5,329 bases of DNA from Chloroflexota bacterium (lineage in GTDB: Bacteria > Chloroflexota > Dehalococcoidia > Lucifugimonadales > JAPUKM01): positions 1 to 5,329 of the forward strand of contig JAPUKM010000193.1 of assembly GCA_027295645.1 (NCBI GenBank), given 5' to 3'. Positions 1 through 5,306 of this stretch are shown piece after piece. Each line of letters opens with the position of its first letter. Position 1 is the stretch's first letter. A program made the translations under genes and the position numbers. The notes under the pieces are model-generated. The model was not told where the DNA came from and ran no database searches. It saw only the letters and a list, made by a program, of their open reading frames with translations.

Positions 1-90
1 GTAGCCGCGTTCGAATTCTGTTCTCCCCGGTGAGCCGCCTACCGTTCGCATCTGTTCCAATAGGGATCTCCAAGTAGGACCGTCAATCTG

Positions 91-119
91 TAAACACGCA
101 AACGTCGATGCCCTACTAT
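91..119 (+). promoter_or_regulatory. Candidate sigma-70-type promoter for obgE-nadD-pyrE
   Basis: TAAACA at 91-96 matches 4 of 6 bases of the -35 consensus, and TACTAT at 114-119 matches 4 of 6 bases of the -10 consensus, with the ideal 17-bp spacing. Transcription would begin near 126, giving a leader of about 27 nt before the ATG at 153. The -10 element coincides with the left arm of the inverted repeat at 112-148, so a protein bound there would block this promoter. The match is modest and could be chance in AT-rich DNA. Confidence 0.3.
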
Positions 120-148
120 TAATTAGATGACAAGAGAAATATAGTAGG
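112..148. repeat. Perfect 8-bp inverted repeat before the obgE start
   Basis: CCTACTAT at 112-119 is the exact reverse complement of ATAGTAGG at 141-148, separated by 21 nt. The left arm overlaps the candidate -10 element and the right arm contains AGTAGG, the only purine-rich ribosome-binding candidate before the obgE ATG. As DNA it could be an operator with arms 29 bp apart. As RNA, if transcription starts upstream of 112, it would form a hairpin hiding the ribosome binding site. The repeat is seen directly; the function is inference. Confidence 0.55.
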
Positions 149-152
149 TTTT

Positions 153-1415
153 ATGCAAGATCAAGTTATCCTCCATCTTTCGGGAGGGGCCGGGGGCAAC
201 GGATGCATCAGTTTCCGCAGGGAGAAGTATGTCCCGCGAGGGGGACCTGATGGAGGAGATGGAGGCGATGGAGGCAGCATTCGGGTTACGGGCAGCGACG
301 GCCTCTCCACGCTGGCCCATTTCCGGCAGGGACAGCGCGTGGCTGCAAAGCCGGGCCGCAATGGAAAAGGGAAGAAGCAGCATGGGGCCGCAGGGGAAGA
401 CCGCAAGCTGACCGTCCCCAGTGGGACCGTGGTATGGAAGATTGAGAAGGACTCCAAGGTGAAGATCGGAGAGATAACAGAGCCCGGGCAGCAGATTCTC
501 GTTGCCAAGGGAGGCTCCGGGGGGAGGGGGAACGTCCACTTCGCCACCTCAATAAATCAGACACCAGTGTTGGCCCAGGAAGGTGAGGTCGGTGAGGAGT
601 GTACGGTTCTCCTGGAGTTGCGCCTCATAGCAGACGTTGGGCTCGTTGGAGTGCCCAACGCAGGGAAGTCGACCCTGCTGAGTAGAATATCCAATGCGAA
701 GCCGCAGGTGGCCGACTATCCGTTCACGACCAAGGAGCCAGTCCTAGGCGTGGTTCAGCTGGGGTGGAAGTCCTTCGTCGCCATTGAGATCCCCGGCCTT
801 TTGGAGGGAGCGCACACAGGAGTTGGTCTAGGGCTGGAATTCCTGCGCCATGCGAGGAGAACGCGCCTGCTGATTCATGTGGTTGACGGATCGGCTGAGG
901 ACCCGGCAGCCGATGTGCAGGCAGTCAACGAGGAGTTGCGCATGTACGACGAATCGCTGGGTGCCCGCCCACAGGTTCTGGTGGTCAACAAGAGCGACCT
1001 CCCAGATGTCCAGAAGAGGGTCCCGGATCTGAGGAAAGGCCTGCTTCCTGAAGGCGGCTCCGTCCACGTTATCTCTGCAGTGACGGGAGAGGGGGTTGCG
1101 CAGCTTCTCGCACAGGTGCAGACGTTGCTGGAACAACTACCGAAAAAGCCGCCCGAGCCGCCCGACGAGCCACCGGTGCTCCGGCCAAAGCCAAGGGAGA
1201 CGCGTATATCTGTGGCCAAAAAGGGAGATGTCTATGTTGTGACAGCCCCCAGAGTGGAGCGGCTGGTTGGATTGGCCGATCTGAGGCAGTTTAGCGCCAG
1301 ACTCCAGTTGCGACAGGAGTTGGCGAAGATTGGCGTCGTGCGGGCCCTGGAGGAGGCCGGGGTTGAACAGGGAGATTATGTGAGAATCGGAGAGGTTGAG
1401 ATACGATGGGAGTAA
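153..1415 (+). CDS. obgE: Obg-family GTPase ObgE/CgtA
   Basis: This is a 420-residue GTPase of the Obg family, which binds the 50S ribosomal subunit, acts in late ribosome assembly and responds to (p)ppGpp. The glycine-rich Obg domain covers about residues 1-157, with FRREKYVPRGGPDGGDGG near 21-38. The G domain follows: P-loop GVPNAGKST at 166-174, switch I DYPFTT at 188-193, G3 EIPG at 212-215, G4 NKSD at 279-282 and G5 SAV at 308-310. A proline-rich linker at 331-347 leads to a C-terminal OCT domain at about 350-420. The length falls between E. coli (about 390) and B. subtilis (about 428). The ATG at 153 is the only usable start: the in-frame stop is at 120-122 with no ATG, GTG or TTG between. 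The ribosome binding site is weak (AGTAGG at 143-148, 4-nt spacer). G3 has Glu where the family normally has Asp. It is the first gene of the obgE-nadD-pyrE cluster. Identification is secure. Confidence 0.97.
   Translation: MQDQVILHLSGGAGGNGCISFRREKYVPRGGPDGGDGGDGGSIRVTGSDGLSTLAHFRQGQRVAAKPGRNGKGKKQHGAAGEDRKLTVPSGTVVWKIEKDSKVKIGEITEPGQQILVAKGGSGGRGNVHFATSINQTPVLAQEGEVGEECTVLLELRLIADVGLVGVPNAGKSTLLSRISNAKPQVADYPFTTKEPVLGVVQLGWKSFVAIEIPGLLEGAHTGVGLGLEFLRHARRTRLLIHVVDGSAEDPAADVQAVNEELRMYDESLGARPQVLVVNKSDLPDVQKRVPDLRKGLLPEGGSVHVISAVTGEGVAQLLAQVQTLLEQLPKKPPEPPDEPPVLRPKPRETRISVAKKGDVYVVTAPRVERLVGLADLRQFSARLQLRQELAKIGVVRALEEAGVEQGDYVRIGEVEIRWE
249..275 (+). repeat. Three 9-bp tandem units in obgE (Asp-Gly-Gly repeats)
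   Basis: Three consecutive units of GATGGAGG(A/C) encode Asp-Gly-Gly three times (residues 33-41). They fall in the conserved glycine-rich loop of the Obg domain, where PDGGDGGxGG is normal, so the repeat reflects a conserved protein motif. A near-perfect DNA repeat could also be a slippage site. Confidence 0.6.
1408..1412 (+). promoter_or_regulatory. Ribosome binding site of nadD
   Basis: GGGAG lies 4 nt before the ATG at 1417 and overlaps the last codons of obgE. It supports the ATG at 1417 over the in-frame TTG at 1396, which would add seven residues ahead of the conserved nucleotide-binding strand. Ribosomes ending obgE at 1413-1415 would be placed to restart at nadD. Confidence 0.6.
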
Positions 1416-1416
1416 T

Positions 1417-2034
1417 ATGCGCATCGGGATTCTAGGTGGGACCTTTGATCCCATCCATATCGCCCACCTGATCGTCGCAGAGGAGGCGCGGGTACAGTTG
1501 AACCTGAAAGAGGTGGTATTTATTCCCGTTGGCCAGCCGTGGCTAAAGGCGGACCAGCCGGTCTCTCCCGCCAATCTCCGCATGGAGATGGTGCGGGTAG
1601 CCATCGCCTCAAACCCGTTCTTTCGCGTATCCTCAATAGAGGTGGACCGCCCAGGGCCGACGTATACACTAGACACCCTGGTGGCCCTGCGAGAAGAGTT
1701 GGGGCGGGAGGCGGAGCTTCATTTCATCCTTGGGACAGATGCTCTCCAGGACTTGCCCCGCTGGAAGGAGCCCAACCGGATTCTGGAGCTGTGCACCCCG
1801 GTTGTATTTACCCGCCCGGAGTATGAGAACGTCTCGCCCACCCGGATGGAGGAGGCTCTGCCCGGTATAGCGAAGAAGGTGCGGGTGCTCCGTGACCCCC
1901 AGATAGGGGTCAGCGGCACGGAGATCCGCCGCCGGGTTGCCGACGGAACCTCAATTCGCTACCTGGTTCCCGAAGGCGTGGAGCGGTTCATTATGGAGCA
2001 CCGTCTGTACTGCAAGGAGGAGGCCGATGGATAA
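1417..2034 (+). CDS. nadD: Nicotinate-nucleotide adenylyltransferase NadD
   Basis: This 205-residue cytoplasmic enzyme joins ATP and nicotinate mononucleotide to give deamido-NAD and pyrophosphate, the step before NAD synthetase in de novo and salvage NAD synthesis. The N-terminus MRIGILGGTFDPIHIAH (1-17) carries the nucleotidyltransferase motif GGTFDPxHxxH that binds ATP phosphates. Other family landmarks are PVGQPWLK (37-44), RPGPTYTLDTL (78-88), FILGTDAL (103-110) and the C-terminal ATP-binding motif VSGTEIR (165-171), a form of the usual I-S-x-T-x-x-R, followed by SIRYLVPE (179-186). Length is normal for the family. The ATG at 1417 is preferred because the nucleotide-binding strand then begins directly after the start, as in relatives. 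It lies 1 nt after the obgE stop, and its last 8 nt overlap pyrE. No missing catalytic residue is apparent. Confidence 0.96.
   Translation: MRIGILGGTFDPIHIAHLIVAEEARVQLNLKEVVFIPVGQPWLKADQPVSPANLRMEMVRVAIASNPFFRVSSIEVDRPGPTYTLDTLVALREELGREAELHFILGTDALQDLPRWKEPNRILELCTPVVFTRPEYENVSPTRMEEALPGIAKKVRVLRDPQIGVSGTEIRRRVADGTSIRYLVPEGVERFIMEHRLYCKEEADG
2014..2020 (+). promoter_or_regulatory. Strong Shine-Dalgarno site of pyrE inside nadD
   Basis: AAGGAGG sits 6 nt before the ATG at 2027 and is the best ribosome binding site in the window. It fixes the pyrE start at 2027; the reading frame stays open upstream to about 1937 but has no comparable site and lacks family similarity there. Because it lies within the nadD coding sequence, pyrE translation can start independently or be coupled to nadD. 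Confidence 0.8.
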
Positions 2035-2695
2035 CAGAGACGATACGGCCGTCGAGGTGGCAAAGATCCTGTTGGATGTTCGGGCCGTAGCCATCAACAC
2101 CGTCAATCCTTATGTATACGCCTCCGGAACTATCAGCCCCATATACTGTGACCTGCGTCTTCTTATGGCCTTTCCCCGGGAGCGGGACAGGATCGTCGAT
2201 ATGCTGACCAGCGCCATCACGGAGACCGTGGACACCGCCAAGATCGATGTCATCGTCGGTGTAGCCACAGCCGGCAACCACTGGGCTGCGTGGGTCGCCA
2301 AAGCACTGGACAGACCAATGGCGTACGTGAGAGATGCACCCAAAGAGCACGGCACTCAGCAGCGGATTGAGGGAGGGGTGAAGTCTGGGCAGAGGGCGTG
2401 GGTCTTCGAGGATTTGACCAGCACAGGAGGCAGCGCCATCTCCGCCGCCCTGGCTCTGCGAGAGCAGGGGGCGACGGCTGACTACTGCTTCAGCATCTTC
2501 ACCTACGGGTTCCAGCGGGCAGGGCAGGCCTTCGCCGATGCTGGCATTAATCTGGTGACGCTGTGCAGCATCTCAACTCTCCTAGAGGTTGCCACCGCTC
2601 AGGGGAATATCACGGGAGAAGAGGAGCACGCCGTCCGAGAATGGCTGAGAAAGGGCCCAATAGTCGCTACGCGGGTGGACCCGGCTCACCCATAG
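2027..2695 (+). CDS. pyrE: Orotate phosphoribosyltransferase-like protein PyrE
   Basis: This 222-residue protein belongs to the type I phosphoribosyltransferases and best fits orotate phosphoribosyltransferase, which makes orotidine 5'-phosphate from orotate and PRPP in pyrimidine synthesis. Visible features are ASGTISPIYCDLR (32-44), the core strand VIVGVATAG (75-83), the catalytic-loop segment AYVRDAPKEHG (99-109) and the PRPP-binding motif VFEDLTSTGGSA (126-137) with the acidic pair Glu128-Asp129. The C-terminal half (YGFQRAGQAFADAGINLVTL) also fits OPRTs of the Gram-positive type. Several normally conserved positions differ: Ile36 replaces the Lys of the K-S-P motif, Asn84-His85 replace the usual Ile-Pro after the A-T-A-G loop, and Leu43 replaces the Asn of D-N-R. 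Arg102, Lys106 and His108 of the loop remain. The family call is firm; orotate as substrate is likely but less certain. It overlaps nadD by 8 nt and is the last gene of the cluster. Confidence 0.88.
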   Translation: MDNRDDTAVEVAKILLDVRAVAINTVNPYVYASGTISPIYCDLRLLMAFPRERDRIVDMLTSAITETVDTAKIDVIVGVATAGNHWAAWVAKALDRPMAYVRDAPKEHGTQQRIEGGVKSGQRAWVFEDLTSTGGSAISAALALREQGATADYCFSIFTYGFQRAGQAFADAGINLVTLCSISTLLEVATAQGNITGEEEHAVREWLRKGPIVATRVDPAHP

Positions 2696-2705
2696 CAGAG
2701 TGAGC
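2684..2705. terminator. Small stem-loop over the pyrE stop codon, possible weak terminator
   Basis: GCTCAC at 2684-2689 and GTGAGC at 2700-2705 are perfect reverse complements with a 10-nt loop that contains the pyrE stop codon at 2693-2695. It is placed between convergent genes, where a two-way terminator would be expected. However, neither strand has a T-tract after it and the stem is only 6 bp, so it may not terminate transcription on its own. Confidence 0.22.
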
Positions 2706-2720
2706 ACAGCCCGCCCACCC

Positions 2721-5162
2721 CTAGATATCCAGGTTGCGGACCTCTTTGGCGTAGGTCTGGATGAACTCCTTGCGGGGCTCCACAGCGTCCCCCATCAGCG
2801 TTGAGAACATCTGGTCAGCCAGGATGGCATCCTCAGTGCTCACCCGCAGGAGGGTCCTTTTCTCCGGGTCCATGGTGGTCTCCCAGAGCTGATCGGGGTT
2901 CATCTCTCCCAGACCCTTGTAGCGCTGGATGCCCACTCCGGATCTGTCGGCGTGCTGGCCCAGGACGATTGGCAGTTGGTCCCAGGACACGTCTTCGTCA
3001 ACCTTCTTACCCTTCTTCTCCACTACGTGGGGCCCATCGGCCATTTCAGGGTAGATATCGAAGCATCTATGCATGGCCGGCGAGTCGAAGGCGGTGGCCG
3101 TGAGCTTGAACTTGTTCCCTTCCGGGAACTCGACGGTCAGCACCTCTTCATTCTGCTTCTTATCAAAGGAGGGGCTGAACTCAATTCCCTTTTCCTGGAG
3201 TAACGTCCTGGTCTGGAGCATGGCCTGGTTGGCGCTTGAAATGCTCTGCCGATACCATTCCCCTATGCTCGACTGCAAGAGCAGCATGACGAAGTCGGAA
3301 GGGATGCCGTGCCGCTCCAGCTCTGCGATGCTGTCCTTGAACAGCTCAGCGGCCCTAAGCAGCCTTTCAATATCAGCGCCGGTTTTGCTCTTTGCCCCGT
3401 TCTTCCCGGTCACTTTCAGACTCCCAAACGCCTGCTTGGCAAGCCACCGGTCCTTATCCTCCTCCGTGTAGATCCACTCCTCGCTCTTCCCCTTGGAAAC
3501 CTTGTACAGTGGGGGCTGAGCGATGTACAGGTTGCCCTCCTCCACCATGGGGCGCATGTGGCGGTAGAGGAAGGTGAGGATGAGGGTACGGATGTGGGAG
3601 CCATCCACATCCGCATCAGTCATGATGATAACCTTGTGATACCGCAGCTTGCCGAGGTCAAAGTCCACCGCTTCCGGGTCGGCGTTGCGATGGAATCCGG
3701 TCCCCAGGGCCGTGATCAGCGCCCTGATCTCCTCGTGGGCAAGCATCTGCTCCTCTCTGGCCTTCTCCACATTGAGGATCTTGCCTTTCAGGGGCAGGAT
3801 GGCCTGGAACCGGCGGTCGCGGCCCATTTTGGCCGAGCCGCCCGCGGACTCACCCTCCACGAGGTAGATCTCGCACAGAGAGGGGTCACGCTCCTGGCAA
3901 TCAGCGAGCTTGCCGGGGAGAGACCCGCCGTCCAGAGCGTTCTTCCGGAGCACCATGTCCCTGGCCTTGCGCGCTGCCTCTCTGGCCTTCTGAGAGACCA
4001 CGCACTTCTCGATGATCCGCCGTGCCTCTAGGGGGTGCTCCTCCAGCCAGTACACCAGGCCCTCGGTGATGACCGTCTCCACCTGGCTCCGCACCTCGGG
4101 GTTGCCCAGCTTGGCTTTGGTCTGTCCCTCGAACTCGGGATCGACCAGCTTGATGCTGATGACCGCGGCAAGCCCTTCGCGAACGTCTTCGCCGCTCAGG
4201 TTGGGCTGGTCATCCTTCAACAGTTTCTGCTTCCGCGCGTGTTCGTTGAGGGCGCGGGTCAGGGCGGCGCGGAAGCCGGTGAGGTGGGTGCCGCCGTCGG
4301 GCGTATTGATACAGTTGGCGAAGGAGTAGATAAACTCGGAGAGTCCGGTATTGTACTGGAGGGCCGCTTCGATGATGGTGCCCTCTATGGTCTTCTCAAT
4401 GTGGATGGGCGTTGCGTTGAGTACATCTCGATTATTGTTCAGGTGGCCCTGGACGAAGTCAGAGATCCCGCCCTCGTAGTGAAAGGTCTCTTCCCACTTC
4501 TCAGCACCCCGAGCGCGGTGCCAGGGGCTCTCCATGTGGATCGTTATCCCCCTGTTCAGGTAGGCCATCTCCCGAAACCGCTCGCTCAGCACGTTGAAGT
4601 CGTACTCCATGGTGGAGAAGATGGCAGAATCGGGCAAAAAGGAGATGGTGGTGCCACGGCCGTCACCATCGGGGGAATCGGTAAGGTCGCCAAGCGGCTT
4701 ACCCTGGGCGAACTCCTGGACGTACCGTCGCCCATCTCGCCACACCTCAACCTGCGTGTACTTGGAGAGGGCGTTGACCACCGAAGCTCCGACGCCGTGG
4801 AGACCGCCCGAGACCTTGTAGGCGCCGCCGCCGAATTTGGCCCCGGAGTGAAGGGTTGTCATAATGGTCTCAAGTGCGGGTCGGCCAGTGGTGGGATGGA
4901 GGTCAACCGGAATGCCGCGGCCGTTATCGGTGATACGGGCGGTGCCGTCCTCCTCCAACACCACCGTGATGCGGTCGCACGTGCCGGCCATCGCCTCATC
5001 AATGCCGTTGTCGACGATCTCGTAGATGAGGTGGTGGAGGCCCCGTTGATCGGTGCTTCCGATGTACATGCCCGGCCGGCGGCGAACGGCCTCCAGTCCT
5101 TCCAGGACCTGGATATCACGGGCGGTGTACTCAGGCATACTCTTTGAAACCTTCTGAGCCAT
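2721..5162 (-). CDS. gyrB: DNA gyrase subunit B
   Basis: The 813-residue ATPase subunit of DNA gyrase pairs with GyrA to add negative supercoils. The GHKL ATPase domain has EIVDNGIDEA (48-57, Glu48 as general base, Asn52 for Mg), DNGRGIP (79-85) and the ATP-lid GGLHGVGASVVN (119-130). The transducer domain has QTKAKLGN (347-354) with the ATP-contacting Gln and Lys. The TOPRIM domain has VEGESAGGSAK (435-445), PLKGKILNVEKA (457-468) and the Mg-binding Asp triad in TDADVDGSH (515-523). The C-terminus has QRYKGLGEMN (746-755) and GDAVEPRK (791-798). It is about 170 residues longer than compact GyrB such as that of B. subtilis because of an insertion at about 570-735, at the same place as the E. 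coli insertion. Start: ATG at 5162-5160 with AGGAAGG 8 nt upstream. Atypical residues are Glu438 (E. coli Asp426), Val148 (E. coli Arg136) and Gly53. GyrB rather than ParE is favoured by the insertion and the ending GDAVEPRK...NLDI. No gyrA is in the window. Confidence 0.97.
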   Translation of the reverse strand: MAQKVSKSMPEYTARDIQVLEGLEAVRRRPGMYIGSTDQRGLHHLIYEIVDNGIDEAMAGTCDRITVVLEEDGTARITDNGRGIPVDLHPTTGRPALETIMTTLHSGAKFGGGAYKVSGGLHGVGASVVNALSKYTQVEVWRDGRRYVQEFAQGKPLGDLTDSPDGDGRGTTISFLPDSAIFSTMEYDFNVLSERFREMAYLNRGITIHMESPWHRARGAEKWEETFHYEGGISDFVQGHLNNNRDVLNATPIHIEKTIEGTIIEAALQYNTGLSEFIYSFANCINTPDGGTHLTGFRAALTRALNEHARKQKLLKDDQPNLSGEDVREGLAAVISIKLVDPEFEGQTKAKLGNPEVRSQVETVITEGLVYWLEEHPLEARRIIEKCVVSQKAREAARKARDMVLRKNALDGGSLPGKLADCQERDPSLCEIYLVEGESAGGSAKMGRDRRFQAILPLKGKILNVEKAREEQMLAHEEIRALITALGTGFHRNADPEAVDFDLGKLRYHKVIIMTDADVDGSHIRTLILTFLYRHMRPMVEEGNLYIAQPPLYKVSKGKSEEWIYTEEDKDRWLAKQAFGSLKVTGKNGAKSKTGADIERLLRAAELFKDSIAELERHGIPSDFVMLLLQSSIGEWYRQSISSANQAMLQTRTLLQEKGIEFSPSFDKKQNEEVLTVEFPEGNKFKLTATAFDSPAMHRCFDIYPEMADGPHVVEKKGKKVDEDVSWDQLPIVLGQHADRSGVGIQRYKGLGEMNPDQLWETTMDPEKRTLLRVSTEDAILADQMFSTLMGDAVEPRKEFIQTYAKEVRNLDI

Positions 5163-5168
5163 ATCATC

Positions 5169-5181
5169 CCCCTTCCTGGGG
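5169..5181 (-). promoter_or_regulatory. gyrB ribosome binding site within a small GC hairpin
   Basis: Read on the - strand, CCCC (5181-5178), AGGAA (5177-5173) and GGGG (5172-5169) can form a 4-bp all-GC hairpin with a 5-nt loop. The Shine-Dalgarno sequence AGGAAGG (5177-5171) lies in the loop and 3' arm, 8 nt before the gyrB ATG. The binding site is clear; its partial occlusion by this hairpin is inference. A second ATG at 5167-5165 is out of frame with gyrB. Confidence 0.6.
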
Positions 5182-5193
5182 TAAATGTCCCAT

Positions 5194-5219
5194 CGGTCGG
5201 CTACGAGCAGCGCCGACCG
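5194..5219. repeat. Perfect 8-bp inverted repeat in the gyrB leader
   Basis: CGGTCGGC at 5194-5201 and GCCGACCG at 5212-5219 are exact reverse complements with a 10-nt loop. The repeat ends 31 nt before the gyrB start codon. Seven of the eight pairs are G-C, so a stable RNA hairpin is expected if it is transcribed. No T-tract follows on either strand, which argues against a simple intrinsic terminator. It could be a leader hairpin affecting gyrB mRNA stability or translation, or an operator. Confidence 0.55.
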
Positions 5220-5225
5220 GGGAAT

Positions 5226-5242
5226 ATGCAGGATCAGTGCAT
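5226..5242. repeat. Short inverted repeat upstream of gyrB
   Basis: ATGCA at 5226-5230 and TGCAT at 5238-5242 are reverse complements separated by 7 nt. With arms of only 5 bp it may be chance, but the spacing (12 bp between arm centres) would suit a dimeric DNA-binding regulator. Confidence 0.25.
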
Positions 5243-5300
5243 GCTACAGGAGAGCGAAAACGCGTTCAGAGGGCACCAGAGTTGGTCGAAACGAACGACG

Positions 5301-5306
5301 AATATA
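5301..5306 (-). promoter_or_regulatory. -10-like hexamer upstream of gyrB
   Basis: On the - strand TATATT at 5306-5301 matches 5 of 6 bases of the -10 consensus in the most AT-rich part of the region. No good -35 element stands at 16-18 bp; a TTGATC at 5325-5320 is only 13 bp away. If used, it would give a leader of roughly 130 nt carrying both hairpins. The call is weak. Confidence 0.2.

Larger units (their letters stand above)
1..152 (+). promoter_or_regulatory. Non-coding leader upstream of obgE
   Basis: No convincing gene is visible here. On the + strand the three frames close at about 2-4, 31-33 and 75-77, so at most a short C-terminal tail of a gene starting left of the window could be present. 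The last 40 bases, about 113-152, are markedly AT-rich compared with the surrounding GC-rich genes, as expected for a promoter or translation start region. The stretch contains four CCTAC/GTAGG sites in alternating orientation (38-42, 74-78, 112-116, 144-148), a possible sigma-70-like promoter at 91-119 and a perfect 8-bp inverted repeat (112-119 with 141-148). The role of these elements is inferred. Confidence 0.6.

Noticed and set aside
1..51. Possible divergent - strand gene starting at 51 and running off the left edge, or a + strand tail ending at 77
   Set aside because: Only 17 and 24 residues are visible, with no good ribosome binding site and no recognisable sequence.
123..547. - strand open frames opposite the start of obgE
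   Set aside because: They overlie the conserved Obg domain, are rich in Pro and Ser as expected from antisense of glycine codons, and have no family features.
1396..1416. Upstream TTG start for nadD
   Set aside because: It would add seven residues without family match and overlap obgE by 20 nt, while the ATG at 1417 has GGGAG at good spacing and begins directly at the nucleotide-binding strand.
1937..2026. Upstream extension of the pyrE frame
   Set aside because: The extra 30 residues are the out-of-frame reading of the conserved nadD C-terminus, and the strong ribosome binding site marks the ATG at 2027.
2689..2721. G-rich - strand tract between pyrE and gyrB as a G-quadruplex
   Set aside because: There are three close G-runs (opposite 2710-2712, 2714-2716, 2718-2721) but the fourth is about 18 nt away, so a stable fold is doubtful.
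3309..5147. Long + strand open frames (3309-4031 and 4035-5147) opposite gyrB
   Set aside because: Both are in the frame whose codons lie exactly opposite the gyrB codons. They stay open because GC-rich genes rarely use TTA, CTA or TCA, the codons that read as stops on the other strand; a single CTA Leu codon makes the break at 4029-4031. The translations show no recognisable domain.
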